Shown: positions 42,886 through 53,412, counted from the first letter of the stretch. The stretch is 64,000 bases of DNA from Anaerolineae bacterium (GCA_022823165.1 JAJDXR010000046.1:1-64000); one strand, 5' to 3'. The notes: a model not told the origin generated them from the letters alone. Numbers and translations are program-made.

Positions 42886-43710
42886 TTACTCGGCAAACTG
42901 AAAGGTGGACTCGGCATAGAAGCGCACGCTGCGCTTGGCGTATTGCTGCCGCATCCAATCCTGGAACCGCTGATTCTTTTCCGCCAGCGGCAAGCGCGCG
43001 CGCAACCGGTCCATCGGATAATTGACGTTTAAGGCCCGCCCGTGAATGATGTGCCGGCTGACGCCTGGCGGGAGATAAGCCCGCTGCAGCGCCGCGTCGA
43101 TGATGTCTTGCGGCTGATAGCCGGGGAACATCACCAAGGCGAATCCGCTGGGGAAAAGCGACCAGATCTGGCCCGGATCCGTCAGCGGCGTCCGATACAA
43201 AGTGGCGTTGTTATGATAATTCGCGACCACCTGGCGCAAGGTTGAATTCCGCTCTTGCAGTCCGTTTGCGCCCGCATGGATCGATAATACCGGGCCATCG
43301 TGCAGCAAGATCTGCGCCACGGCCTTGCCGTCCCAACCAGCGCGAAGCTCAACCCGGTCAATCTCTTGCAGCTTGGCCAGCAGCGCCTGCGAGTTCCAAT
43401 CCGCCACGATATGCTGCCAGACGCCCAACTCGACGAAGTCGCTCTCGTAATCGACCACCTGCACCAGGATATGCTCGAACCCCAGCCTGATCATCGATTT
43501 GTGTCGATTCGAGCCATCCATCAGCACGTATCCGCCATTCGTCAACTCGCCCACGAGCGGCGGATTGGTAAAATACTCGGCCCGCTTGATTCGCTCCATC
43601 AGTGGCAGTGATCGCTGCCCATCACTCTTTTCATGCGGAAGAATGTCATCAACATGAACGATGCGGAGCGTCGGCGGCGGCACGCTTATCGGATTCGAAA
43701 ACATTGACAA
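42886..43710 (-). CDS. ParB-fold protein of the SerK/SbnI kinase type
   Basis: The 274-residue protein has a ParB/sulfiredoxin-like N-terminal domain: VDDILPHEKSDGQRSLPLMER, then NPPLVGELTNGGYVLMDG and the DGSNRHKSM box at 65-73. VQVVDYESDFVELGVWQHI follows. This pattern of DGxxR plus LG and VDY is that of SerK and SbnI, free L-serine kinases. A C-terminal domain of about 160 residues follows that could bind substrate. No DNA-binding helix-turn-helix is seen, so a chromosome-partition role is unlikely. It heads a five-gene minus run. Confidence 0.68.
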   Translation of the reverse strand: MSMFSNPISVPPPTLRIVHVDDILPHEKSDGQRSLPLMERIKRAEYFTNPPLVGELTNGGYVLMDGSNRHKSMIRLGFEHILVQVVDYESDFVELGVWQHIVADWNSQALLAKLQEIDRVELRAGWDGKAVAQILLHDGPVLSIHAGANGLQERNSTLRQVVANYHNNATLYRTPLTDPGQIWSLFPSGFALVMFPGYQPQDIIDAALQRAYLPPGVSRHIIHGRALNVNYPMDRLRARLPLAEKNQRFQDWMRQQYAKRSVRFYAESTFQFAE

Positions 43711-43804
43711 TCCAGGTAGAATGAACGGCTAAACGCGCATAGCGTATCACGAACCGCGCCAGGCGGCAATTGCGCGCGCGGCGCGGCCATTTAAGGAGCA
43801 AACT

Positions 43805-44323
43805 ATGGGCGCTAAGCAGCAGGCTGCGGATGCGACGCGGAATCGCTGGCTGGTGATGCCGCGAACCTTGTCATTTGTCCTCAACGGCGACGCGGTGCTC
43901 TTGATGAAACGCGCGCCGCAGCGCCGGGTTTTCCCCAACCAGTACAACGGCTTGGGCGGGCACATCGAACGGGATGAAGATCCGGCCAGCGGAGCCCTGC
44001 GCGAAATTGAAGAGGAAAGCGGCTTGCATGTGCATTCGCTTCGCTTGCGCAGCCTACACAATATCGACGCCGGCGGGCTGACTGGGATTCTCCTTTTTGT
44101 ATATACTGCTATTAGCGAGAGCCGAGCCATAACAAAGCAAAGCCCTGAGGGCAGCCTGGAATGGGTCAAGCAGGGCAAGATCAGCGAACTGGATCTGGTG
44201 GAAGATCTGCCTCGGCTCTTGCCGAAAATCCTGGCTATGGATGACGACCAGCCGCCGATGAATGTACACGTCAGTTACGACGATTCCGACCGCATCAGGC
44301 TGCGTTTCCGCGGCGATGCCTGA
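43805..44323 (+). CDS. Nudix hydrolase
   Basis: This 172-residue protein has a perfect Nudix box from Gly52 to Leu74: GHIERDEDPASGALREIEE and the following SGL. The box binds metal and hydrolyses a diphosphate linked to a nucleoside or similar. Substrate unknown; the long N-terminus WLVMPRTLSFVLNGDAVLL suggests a MutT-like enzyme. It overlaps the next gene by eight bases, so it is probably translated with the DUF547 protein. Confidence 0.9.
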   Translation: MGAKQQAADATRNRWLVMPRTLSFVLNGDAVLLMKRAPQRRVFPNQYNGLGGHIERDEDPASGALREIEEESGLHVHSLRLRSLHNIDAGGLTGILLFVYTAISESRAITKQSPEGSLEWVKQGKISELDLVEDLPRLLPKILAMDDDQPPMNVHVSYDDSDRIRLRFRGDA

Positions 44324-45239
44324 CACGCTGCAACACTTCACCTGCGCCGGCTCGGAGCTGCAATCGAGTCCAATTCGCCTGCCTATGCGGCTCTACATGC
44401 GCGTCGGCAAGGTGAGGCCCGCCGAAGCGCTGAACTGCAACTGTTCACCCGCCTCAGACGCCAGCGGCGACATCGCCTCGGCTCTGAAGTCGGCGATGAA
44501 TCGCTGGCGGTCAGACGGCTTGAATGTCGAAACCGGCCGCGTCGATTATGAGCGGCTGGCGCGCAGCCGGGTGATAGAGGACTATCGCCCGCTGGCGGCT
44601 GCGCTGCGAGACTTTGACCCGGGTCAGCTCGCTACAGGCGACCAGCGCAAAGAATTCTGGATCAACATCTATAACGCGCTGCTGATTCACGGCCTGCTTG
44701 CTTACCGCGAGACCAGGTCGCTGCTGAAAATCCGCGGCGCCTTTGAGCGAATCGCCTACGTGATCGGCGGACGCCGCTACAGCCTGGATGATATAGAGCA
44801 CGGGATTTTGCGGGCCAACCAGGCGCATTTCCTGATCCCGGGTCCACGTTTCTCGCGCCGGGATCTCCGCCGCCGGCATGCGCTGCCGCAGGTGGATCCG
44901 CGCATTCACTTCGCCTTGGTCTGCGGCGCCAGTTCCTGCCCGCCGATCGGCATCTACCAGGCCGAACAGCTCGATCGCCAACTCGATCTGGCAGCCGCCA
45001 ACTTCATCAACAACGGCGGCGTCACACTGAATCGCAAAGAAGGTATCGTAGCCCTATCACGCATCTTTCAATGGTACAGCCCCGATTTCGGAGGCCGCTG
45101 GATGGGGCTGGGCAAGCGGACGCCCGTTTTGCGCTACCTCGCGCAGCATCTCGTGGGCGGCGCGCGCGACTATGTGCTGACCCATGCCGATTCGCTGCGC
45201 GTCAACTATCAGCACTATGATTGGGCGCTAAATGTCTGA
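44316..45239 (+). CDS. DUF547 domain protein
   Basis: The ATG at 44316 overlaps the Nudix stop and gives 307 residues. The DUF547 core is seen: KEFWINIYNALLIHGLL, then DDIEHGILRANQ, and HFALVCGASSCPPIG. The Cys in GASSCPP is the conserved residue. DUF547 proteins are of unknown function, widespread and possibly thiol-related enzymes; no enzyme activity can be stated. It overlaps the next gene by eight bases. Confidence 0.82.
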   Translation: MPDTLQHFTCAGSELQSSPIRLPMRLYMRVGKVRPAEALNCNCSPASDASGDIASALKSAMNRWRSDGLNVETGRVDYERLARSRVIEDYRPLAAALRDFDPGQLATGDQRKEFWINIYNALLIHGLLAYRETRSLLKIRGAFERIAYVIGGRRYSLDDIEHGILRANQAHFLIPGPRFSRRDLRRRHALPQVDPRIHFALVCGASSCPPIGIYQAEQLDRQLDLAAANFINNGGVTLNRKEGIVALSRIFQWYSPDFGGRWMGLGKRTPVLRYLAQHLVGGARDYVLTHADSLRVNYQHYDWALNV

Positions 45240-45690
45240 GCCGCTCCAGTCGACTCAAATGCCCGCTGATGCGGCTGGCGACCTTGCCGTCAGTCGCAAA
45301 AGAAGTCGGCCGCGGCGTCTGGGCTGCTGGCTGTTGACCGCGATCTGGTTCCTGATGCTGCTGACTCCTTGCGGCCTGTTTTACCTGGCCGCTAATGGCG
45401 AGATTCGCCTGGAACACGGCCAGATTCCGGAGCCTCACGCGCACCCGCGCCTGCTGATCTCGCTTATCAGCGAAAGCGCCGATCGCGGCCTGCGCCTCGA
45501 AAGCTCGACGATTACAGCGGCTGATAGCGAATTATCGATCTGCGTGGAAACTTCTGTGTCCTTCCTGCTCTGGGAATCCAGCGGCGGCAACCAGAATGTC
45601 AAATTCTGCGATTGTTATGCCCGCGCGGACCAGGATTCAGCCTGGATTCTTGCTGCTACTTCCGGCGCCGCCTGCGCGAATGCGGGCTAG
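45232..45690 (+). CDS. Hypothetical membrane-anchored protein
   Basis: This 152-residue protein starts with a basic stretch (SRKRSRPRR) and then one membrane span, WLLTAIWFLMLLTPCGLFYL, at about 34-53. A beta-rich outer part follows with several Cys (ICVETSVS, KFCDCYAR, AACANAG). I do not recognise it. It overlaps the DUF547 gene by eight bases, so it is likely co-translated with it. Confidence 0.6.
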   Translation: MSEPLQSTQMPADAAGDLAVSRKRSRPRRLGCWLLTAIWFLMLLTPCGLFYLAANGEIRLEHGQIPEPHAHPRLLISLISESADRGLRLESSTITAADSELSICVETSVSFLLWESSGGNQNVKFCDCYARADQDSAWILAATSGAACANAG

Positions 45691-45711
45691 GGCGCTATGA
45701 GGGGCCTGTAG

Positions 45712-46023
45712 ATGGACTTGCTGCCGAACATTGACCCGACGCATTTGCCCTATGTCGCTGTCGGCTGCGCGCTGCTTTGCCTCGTCGCCCTGGTCATCGG
45801 CTTCCTGCTGCAGGCGCTCAGCGGCATCTTTGATGTCGTAGTCGGCCTGTTTGGAGTTGTCGTTGACATGCTGCAGGGGGGACCGGTCGCCTGGTGCGGC
45901 TGCTTATTCTTGCTCGTCGGCTTGGCGGCCGCGCTGGGCGCCGTCCTGCTTTACTTCAACGCCCCGGAAGCCTGCGCCGAGTATCCGACCAACTTCTGCC
46001 GCTGGTTAGGCATCCTGCCCTAG
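45712..46023 (+). CDS. Small membrane protein
   Basis: This 103-residue protein has three or so hydrophobic segments: YVAVGCALLCLVALVIGFLL, DVVVGLFGVVVDML and LFLLVGLAAALGAVLLYF. It has four Cys near the end (CAEYPTNFC). No family is recognised. It follows the previous gene by 21 bases. Confidence 0.6.
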   Translation: MDLLPNIDPTHLPYVAVGCALLCLVALVIGFLLQALSGIFDVVVGLFGVVVDMLQGGPVAWCGCLFLLVGLAAALGAVLLYFNAPEACAEYPTNFCRWLGILP

Positions 46024-46060
46024 GCGGGGCTCCTTAGCCCGTCCGCAGGCAAAATTTACT

Positions 46061-46089
46061 TTGTGTCGCTAAACAATTTCCTGTAGAAT
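46061..46089 (+). promoter_or_regulatory. Promoter of the gene at 46120
   Basis: TTGTGT (46061-46066) and TAGAAT (46084-46089) are 17 bases apart. The ATG at 46120 follows 30 bases later, with GGAG upstream. Confidence 0.55.
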
Positions 46090-46119
46090 GATTTTAGCAG
46101 TTCATATTGGAGACGCCGC

Positions 46120-47268
46120 ATGGCAACCAGCGCTATCCCGCTTTCCCGCGCCGACGACTACGGCGACATCGACAAAGGCAGTCTGTGGCTGCGCAATAAA
46201 CGTTGGGATCTCTTCTTTCTCACGCTGAGCGTGGTGGTTGTGCCGCTGCCATACGCGCTCTATTTGCTCGGTGTGCGCTTGGGCGTTGATGACGACGCCA
46301 GCCGCAATATGGTTAACTTCTTCGTGGCGGTTGCCATTGGCGGTCCGCACATGATGTCGACTTTCCTGCGCACCGGCTTGGACGAGCGCTTCAAAGAACG
46401 CTATCCGACGCTGATTCGTTCCTCGATCATTATTCCCGTCATTGTGATTTCGCTGGCTTTCCTGAATCTGAGCCTGATGCTGACCTTCTTCTTTTTCTGG
46501 GCGTCGCTGCACGTCTTGCACCAGGTCACTTATATCGTCGAACTCTACAACCACAAAGAAGCGAAGTTCGTGCGCCGCAGTTCGCTTAGCTCCTTCTCCC
46601 GATTGACTGACTACGCCATCGTCTTGACCAGCCTCTTCCCCATCGCCATGTGGAAGATAAGCCAGGGAACCTTTGAAATTGGGCAGAACGATTTGGGCGA
46701 GGCCATCCCGGATCTGTTCCAGCAGCCGGAAAATCCCTGGTTCTTCATTCTCGTGTCGCTGATATTCGGGGTCGCGCTGGTGTCATACCTGGCCAAGTCA
46801 AGCTACGAATATTATCACGGCATTCTGAATATGCCGAAGTTCGCCTTCGTCTCCTTGACAGTGATCGTGGCTTTTCTGACGCCGCTGCTGCCCAACCTCG
46901 ATACGGCATTTCAAGGCCTCAATACCTGGCACTCCTTCCAGTACCTGGCGATCACCTTTTATATCATCAAGATTCGGCAGATGGTCGGCGACCTGGATGA
47001 ATCGGCTCCGCTGGTGGCGCGTTTCAGCCGCCGCAGCACCGACGCGCGCGCCCTCTACGGCTTCAGCGCGGCGCTGTTAATTGGGTCGGCAGTGATATTC
47101 CTGCTGGTTTACGCGCTGGCGGGCATCGTTCGGCCCGGGATCGACGGCAACAGCCATTTCGATATCGCCTATTACACCGCTATCCTGTCGTTTCTATGGA
47201 TTCACTACTACCACGACCACTTTCTGTTCACCGACTTCGAGGCGCTGGACGGCGCTCACAGCAAGTAG
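46120..47268 (+). CDS. His-rich multipass membrane protein, possibly Brp/Blh-like
   Basis: This 382-residue protein has about nine membrane segments and several conserved-looking His in membrane context: GGPHMMST (His77), ASLHVLHQ (His131/134), TWHSFQYL (His271) and IHYYHDHF (362-367). Clustered His of this kind suggest a metal centre. The pattern loosely recalls Brp/Blh carotene dioxygenases, but the family could not be confirmed. It has its own promoter. No other carotenoid genes are nearby. Confidence 0.6.
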   Translation: MATSAIPLSRADDYGDIDKGSLWLRNKRWDLFFLTLSVVVVPLPYALYLLGVRLGVDDDASRNMVNFFVAVAIGGPHMMSTFLRTGLDERFKERYPTLIRSSIIIPVIVISLAFLNLSLMLTFFFFWASLHVLHQVTYIVELYNHKEAKFVRRSSLSSFSRLTDYAIVLTSLFPIAMWKISQGTFEIGQNDLGEAIPDLFQQPENPWFFILVSLIFGVALVSYLAKSSYEYYHGILNMPKFAFVSLTVIVAFLTPLLPNLDTAFQGLNTWHSFQYLAITFYIIKIRQMVGDLDESAPLVARFSRRSTDARALYGFSAALLIGSAVIFLLVYALAGIVRPGIDGNSHFDIAYYTAILSFLWIHYYHDHFLFTDFEALDGAHSK

Positions 47269-47285
47269 CGGTCTAGCCCGGCGCT

Positions 47286-48797
47286 CTAGGGGAAGACTTC
47301 CCGCACCCACTGCATTGGGTCGACATTGACTCCATTTAGCCAAACTTCCCAGTGCAGATGCGGGCCGGTGCTGCGCCCGGTCGAGCCGACTGTGCCGATT
47401 ACCTGCCCCGTCTCCACGACTTCGCCCAGTTGCGCATAGGTCTCTCGCTGATGAGCGTACAAGGTATAGACGCCCCAGCCATGATCAATGATGGTGGTGT
47501 TTCCGCGTATGCGCAGCCGGTCAACCATGGCCACCGTGCCAGCGGCCGCGGCCAGAATCGAGGCGCCCGGCGCGCCGGCGAAGTCGACGCCGCGATGGTA
47601 TCGGTTGTACTCTCCGCCATTATACGATCGCAGTGTGCCGAATATCGCGTTCATGGCCGCGGCCGCCGGCAAACTAAGCGAATCCCGCCAATGGCGATCC
47701 GTCCGAAAGCCGCTCACAAGCTGAGTGATCCGCTCGATTTCCGCTTCTTCGATAGCGGGCGCCAGCAATTCATTATTGTTTATCGTGATGGTCTGGTAGC
47801 CGTAGCCGCCGCCGACCACCTGCAAGTTAGCGGTGATAGCAAGGGCTTCATTCTCGCCGCTCTGCAGTTGCAGGGTCAGCGGATGGATTGCCGTCTCAGT
47901 AAACATGGGCACGCCGACGATGATATTGTGCCGCCGAGCGTCGTCCCGCTCGATGACGCGCAGCTCCTGGCCGAGAAACTGGCCGCTGATGCTGGCCGCC
48001 TCGCTGGTTCTAAGCTCAATACGGACGCTGCGCCCCGTCTCCAACACTTGCGGATCAATCGTGAAAGACTCGACCGTTTCGGGCAAATCTTGCGCCAGCC
48101 GCGGCAGTTGGATGCCCGGCAAGATCAACTGCTGACCGACGCGCAGTACGCCGGGATCCAGCAGATTGTTCTCTCGGACGATGGCCTCAACCGTTTGGCT
48201 GTAACGCAGCGCGATCTCAAATAGCGTGTCGCCGCTCCTCACTGTGTACAAAAAGGCTTCAACCGGTTCGCCGAAACGCGCCAAAGCGGATCTGCCGGCG
48301 ATGCCCGGGGCGGGCGATGGCTCGCTTTCCGTGGCGGGCTCAGATTCGGTCGCCGGAAGCCTGGCCACAGTATTTTCTGGTTCATTCGCGCCGGGGACGA
48401 TCACAAGTTCCTGGCCGACGTATATGGCTGCTGCGGATTCAAGGCGGTTAAGCGCAAGCAGCTCAGCCTCGGTTCGGCTGTATGCCGCCGCGATGCTGGC
48501 GAGCGTCTCGCCGGCTGAAACGGTATGCGTCAGCCGCCCGTCCCAGGCCGCGGTCGATAGCGGGATGATCAGCCGCTGGCCTACGGTTATGCTGTTGCTG
48601 TCTGTGATGCCGTTGGCTGTCGCTACCTGTTCAACGAAGAGGTCGTATTGCAGGGCAATTCTGAATAAGTTTTCCCCGCGCTGCACAACGTGTACGGTAA
48701 AGCGAGAGTCGCGCTCCTCTTGCGCAAGCGCGGCGATCGATGTGGTAAGCGCGCCCACGAGCACAATAACAAGCAATCTGACTGCAACATACTTCAA
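47286..48797 (-). CDS. LysM/M23 cell-wall peptidase
   Basis: The 503-residue protein has a signal peptide (VAVRLLVIVLVGALTTSIAA) and three LysM repeats at about 35-79, 90-133 and 185-230. The C-terminal M23/LytM peptidase is at about 400-503, with HRGVDFAGAPG and HLHWEVWLNG. M23 peptidases cleave peptidoglycan cross-links; LysM binds glycan. It overlaps the DUF192 gene by four bases. It could process the wall or a polysaccharide-anchored layer. Confidence 0.88.
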   Translation of the reverse strand: MKYVAVRLLVIVLVGALTTSIAALAQEERDSRFTVHVVQRGENLFRIALQYDLFVEQVATANGITDSNSITVGQRLIIPLSTAAWDGRLTHTVSAGETLASIAAAYSRTEAELLALNRLESAAAIYVGQELVIVPGANEPENTVARLPATESEPATESEPSPAPGIAGRSALARFGEPVEAFLYTVRSGDTLFEIALRYSQTVEAIVRENNLLDPGVLRVGQQLILPGIQLPRLAQDLPETVESFTIDPQVLETGRSVRIELRTSEAASISGQFLGQELRVIERDDARRHNIIVGVPMFTETAIHPLTLQLQSGENEALAITANLQVVGGGYGYQTITINNNELLAPAIEEAEIERITQLVSGFRTDRHWRDSLSLPAAAAMNAIFGTLRSYNGGEYNRYHRGVDFAGAPGASILAAAAGTVAMVDRLRIRGNTTIIDHGWGVYTLYAHQRETYAQLGEVVETGQVIGTVGSTGRSTGPHLHWEVWLNGVNVDPMQWVREVFP

Positions 48798-49171
48798 GAG
48801 ACTGCCTCGTCTATTCGTAGTCGGTCGCCAATTTCAACTCGCTCAAGAATGCTCGGCTCGGCTTCCAGATAATACATTGCCGGCGCAGCGGGCACATAGG
48901 CGAATCTCCCCGACCTGGCCAATTGCTTGTCTACGACCTTGAAATTGGAGTCCAGCCAGACTACGCCAATCGCTGAGCGGACAAAGAGCGTATGGATAGC
49001 CGTCCTGAACCGACCGGGCGACCTGCAAATGAAAAGGACGCCTTCGCTTATAGCCCTTGGTCCTCGAAAGCTCAGCCCGGTCAGCCGACAAAAGAAGCTC
49101 GCGCGCAAGCGCGCGCGAGCCAGCAAAACTTGTCCTCTTCGCTCGTTGACAATCAGCCGCCGCGAACTCAT
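48794..49171 (-). CDS. DUF192 family protein
   Basis: The 125-residue protein has the DUF192 core: ARLRASFFCRLTGLSFR, then TLFVRSAIGVVWLDSNFKVV and AAPAMYYLEAEPS. DUF192 proteins are usually secreted or membrane-linked; here no signal peptide is evident. It is the middle gene of a three-gene set with four-base ATGA overlaps on both sides. The role is unknown. Confidence 0.78.
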   Translation of the reverse strand: MSSRRLIVNERRGQVLLARARLRASFFCRLTGLSFRGPRAISEGVLFICRSPGRFRTAIHTLFVRSAIGVVWLDSNFKVVDKQLARSGRFAYVPAAPAMYYLEAEPSILERVEIGDRLRIDEAVS

Positions 49172-50940
49172 CCGGGTATGGTCAACACCTGCCCAACGCT
49201 CAGTTGATTGTAATTGGCGATGCCATTGAGCAGCGCCAACTCCACGATGCTCACGCCGTAACGCGCCGCTATGCCGTAAAGCGTATCACCCGGCTGCACA
49301 AAATGGGTGACTGGCACAGCGGTGGGAAGCGGTGTAGGCGTCGCTTGCGGCTGGACGCTCGCTGGGGCTGGGCTAACTGGCGTCCCGGACGCGCTGGGAA
49401 TCCTCAAGCGCTGACCCACGAATATCCGCCTGGGATTCGTGATCCCGTTTAGCTGCGCTATTGCCTCTATAGTCGTATTGGTGTTCACGGCGATTTGGCC
49501 CAGCGTATCGCCTGCCTCAACGACATAAATGACATAGGCGTCAACATTCGCAACCCCAACCGGCCCCGCCGTCGGTGCGAGAGTGGCGGTTGCTGTCGGC
49601 GGTATGGCGGTTGGAATAATCAAAATCTGGCCGACGTCAATCTGGTGGACGTTGAGGATGTTGTTCTGCCGCGCCAGCAAATCGACAGTCGTTCCATGCT
49701 GTTGAGCGATTCGTTCCAATGTGTCTCCCGGCAGAATCTGATGCGTTCTGGGCGTGGCGGTGGGCGCTGGCGTCGGTGTCAGCGTCGGTGTTGGCGTGGC
49801 AGTCGCGGTTGCTGTTGGGCTGGCCGTGGCGGTGGCTGCGCCCCCTTCAGCGCCTGCTGGCGTGGCCGGCAATTTGACCGGGATGATTAAGCGCTGGCCG
49901 ATGTAAATCAGGTTGGCGGTATTCAATCCATTCGCCTGATTAATGGCTCCGCGCGAGCTGCCAAATTGCAGCGCCAACTCGCTTACTGTGTCGCCTGCGG
50001 CAACAATATGCGTGACAGTCTCGGGGAAGTCGTCGCTGATCGCTGTGAGTGTCGCGTCTGGGGTGGCTTCGGCTGTTGCTTCCGCCACTGGGGTCGCCGA
50101 CGCTTGCAGGGTTGCCGTAGCCGTTACGGTTGCGGTCGGCTCAAGCGTAGCCGTCGGAATTCCAGTTGCGATCCCCGGGGCGACCTCGGTTGACGTGTTC
50201 GTCGCGGCAGGTGTTTCCTTGGCGCCGCCATCGTTCAACTCGGCATTCATTTCCGACGTGGGTGTGCCTTCTGCTACGACGGTCGTTTCGCCAGCCGCTT
50301 CGAGGACGGCGTCGTCCAGGTAGATATAATTGTTCGCCCGCGGCGCGCCGACTGTGGACTCGACGAAGACAGTGATGGTTGAGCTGGCGGCGGTCGCGAT
50401 TACGGCGTATTGGCGGTAGGCGTCATAGAAGAAAGTGGCGGCCGTAGACCAAACGATATCCGCGCTCTCGCCGTCTGTGCCGCCGTTGGGATCAATGCCC
50501 ACGCGAACGACGACATCGCCCGGATCTTCGCTGTAGTCAGCGTCTTCAAAGCTGGATGACCAGACATGGGCGTAGATGCTGAATCGATAGGCGGCGCCGC
50601 TGACGGCAGATTCAACTACCTGATAAATGCCGCCGTGATGAGTGGCGAAATTGGTGAAGTATTTCTGCGCGCTGCCCGCCTCATCCAGGCGAATGCGGTC
50701 GGTCTCCTCATCGTAATTCGGGTCATGATTGGCGAATGAAGGGCTGGAGCTGGAACGGCCCACGTGCCAGGGCGTCCATCCCTCAGCTACATTGCGTGGG
50801 TCCGCCCCGTCCAGTTCATTGAACTCGCCCTCAAAATCGCCGTTTTCTAGCAGGTTCGCCGCATCGCTTTCCTGGCCGACGCCGACTAGAATCGACAAAC
50901 CCAGCACAAGTATGAAAAAGACCGCATAGCGTAAATTCAT
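49168..50940 (-). CDS. Secreted multi-LysM protein with N-terminal carbohydrate-binding-like domain
   Basis: The start at 50940 (second of two adjacent ATGs) follows GGGGGA by five bases. The 590-residue protein has a signal peptide (RYAVFFILVLGLSILVGVG) and a beta domain from about 27 with LLENGDFEGEF and TPWHVGRSSS, resembling a carbohydrate-binding module. Pro/Thr/Ala-rich linkers separate four LysM repeats (such as GDTLERIAQQHGTTVDLLAR). LysM repeats bind N-acetylglucosamine polymers, so it likely binds the wall or another glycan. It heads the LysM-DUF192-LysM/M23 operon. Confidence 0.85.
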   Translation of the reverse strand: MNLRYAVFFILVLGLSILVGVGQESDAANLLENGDFEGEFNELDGADPRNVAEGWTPWHVGRSSSSPSFANHDPNYDEETDRIRLDEAGSAQKYFTNFATHHGGIYQVVESAVSGAAYRFSIYAHVWSSSFEDADYSEDPGDVVVRVGIDPNGGTDGESADIVWSTAATFFYDAYRQYAVIATAASSTITVFVESTVGAPRANNYIYLDDAVLEAAGETTVVAEGTPTSEMNAELNDGGAKETPAATNTSTEVAPGIATGIPTATLEPTATVTATATLQASATPVAEATAEATPDATLTAISDDFPETVTHIVAAGDTVSELALQFGSSRGAINQANGLNTANLIYIGQRLIIPVKLPATPAGAEGGAATATASPTATATATPTPTLTPTPAPTATPRTHQILPGDTLERIAQQHGTTVDLLARQNNILNVHQIDVGQILIIPTAIPPTATATLAPTAGPVGVANVDAYVIYVVEAGDTLGQIAVNTNTTIEAIAQLNGITNPRRIFVGQRLRIPSASGTPVSPAPASVQPQATPTPLPTAVPVTHFVQPGDTLYGIAARYGVSIVELALLNGIANYNQLSVGQVLTIPG

Positions 50941-51353
50941 CATCGTCCCCCGCCGAATGATCGCGTGGATTAAGTGTTCAGACATACACAGTTAGTCTAC
51001 TCAGATTCGATAAAGCGCACAAAGGCATAGGCGGCTATTCCGAAATCAGCGATTGTCACTTGAGAATGTCGTGAGCTTGGACTAATCTTGGGCAGTCCGC
51101 TAGCGATTTCCCCTTGAGTTTGAATCTAGTATCGCTGTTGGCGCCAGACTGCGCTGCGGCATAACGATTGAATTGAGGGTAGCCAATAACGCGGGCTGGC
51201 TGATCAATGGCGCATCAGCATTTCTTGGAATGAAAATAGGCAAGCGCTTGCCGGACTGCGTCGCCGTCTGGGCAAGCAATCAGTCTTCTTGCCGACAATC
51301 AATTCCCGTTTTTTTTGCGACTGTAGACATCAAACTTGCGGAGGTCCAGAAAT
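50941..51353. other. Intergenic region between the LysM operon and sucCD
   Basis: A clear promoter on the minus strand at 50994-51022 serves the LysM operon. On the plus strand no convincing -35/-10 pair was found for sucC. No RNA gene or repeat was recognised. Short open frames here are not supported. Confidence 0.55.
50994..51022 (-). promoter_or_regulatory. Promoter of the LysM operon
   Basis: On the minus strand TTGTGC (51017-51022) and TAGACT (50994-50999) are 17 bases apart. The start at 50940 is about 54 bases downstream. Confidence 0.55.
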
Positions 51354-52514
<1,161 letters not shown>

Positions 52515-53372
52515 ATGTCCATACTTATCGACCAAAGCGCCAAGGTCCTGGTTCAGGGCATAACCGGGCGCCAGGGCGGTTTCCACGCCAAGCTTATGCT
52601 GGAATACGGCACCGATGTCGTCGGCGGCGTGACGCCTGGCAAAGGCGGCGAATGGTTCGAAGGCAAGCCGGTCTTTGATACCATGCGCAGCGCGGTGGAG
52701 ACCACCAACGCCGATGTCAGCCTTGTCACCGTGCCGGCGCGTTTCGCCGCCGACGCCGTGATGGAAGCGGCTGATGCCGGCATCCGGCTGGTAATCTGTT
52801 TGACCGAGCATATCCCGGTGGCGGATATGATGCGGACGCTTGAGTTCTGCCGGCGGCGGGCTACGCGGCTTATCGGCCCGAATTGCCCCGGGGTCATGAC
52901 GCCGGGACAGGCGAAAGTTGGCATCATTCCGGCGATGGTGGCGATGCCGGGCAATGTCGGCGTCGTCTCCAAAAGCGGCACCCTGACCTATGAAGTTGGC
53001 TTCGCCATGAAGAACGCCGGCATCGGCATCTCCACGATTGTCGGCATCGGCGGCGATCCGGTCATCGGCACGACTTTTGTAGAAGTCCTCGAGATGTTTG
53101 AGAACGACCCGGAGACGGAGAAGGTGGCGCTCTTGGGCGAGATCGGCGGCAGCGCCGAGATAGTCGCCGCGGATTACATCAAGAACGCCATGACCAAGCC
53201 GGTCGCGGCTTTTATCGCCGGGCGCAGCGCGCCGCCGGGCAAACGCATGGGCCATGCCGGCGCCATCGTCGACGGGGGCGAGGGCTCCGCTGAAGAGAAG
53301 ATCCAGGCATTGGAAGTGGCCGGGGCCAGAGTCGCCGCCAATCCGGAAGAGATTCCCGGCTTGCTGGCTTAA
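52515..53372 (+). CDS. sucD: Succinyl-CoA synthetase alpha subunit
   Basis: The 285-residue subunit shows the CoA-binding start [13 protein letters not shown] and the active-site blocks [12 protein letters not shown] and [12 protein letters not shown], where the His is phosphorylated. [18 protein letters not shown] is also typical. Its ATG directly follows the sucC stop, so translation is coupled. Length is about normal. It is the second half of the alpha-beta enzyme. Confidence 0.96.
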   Translation: MSILIDQSAKVLVQGITGRQGGFHAKLMLEYGTDVVGGVTPGKGGEWFEGKPVFDTMRSAVETTNADVSLVTVPARFAADAVMEAADAGIRLVICLTEHIPVADMMRTLEFCRRRATRLIGPNCPGVMTPGQAKVGIIPAMVAMPGNVGVVSKSGTLTYEVGFAMKNAGIGISTIVGIGGDPVIGTTFVEVLEMFENDPETEKVALLGEIGGSAEIVAADYIKNAMTKPVAAFIAGRSAPPGKRMGHAGAIVDGGEGSAEEKIQALEVAGARVAANPEEIPGLLA

Positions 53373-53412
53373 AGTCCAAAAGCGGAGGCTGTGTCATTTT
53401 AGGAGCAGTGGC

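Noticed and set aside
42886..43710. ParB chromosome-partition protein
   Set aside because: It has the ParB-like N-domain but no helix-turn-helix and no parA beside it; the DGxxR and VDY pattern fits SerK/SbnI better.
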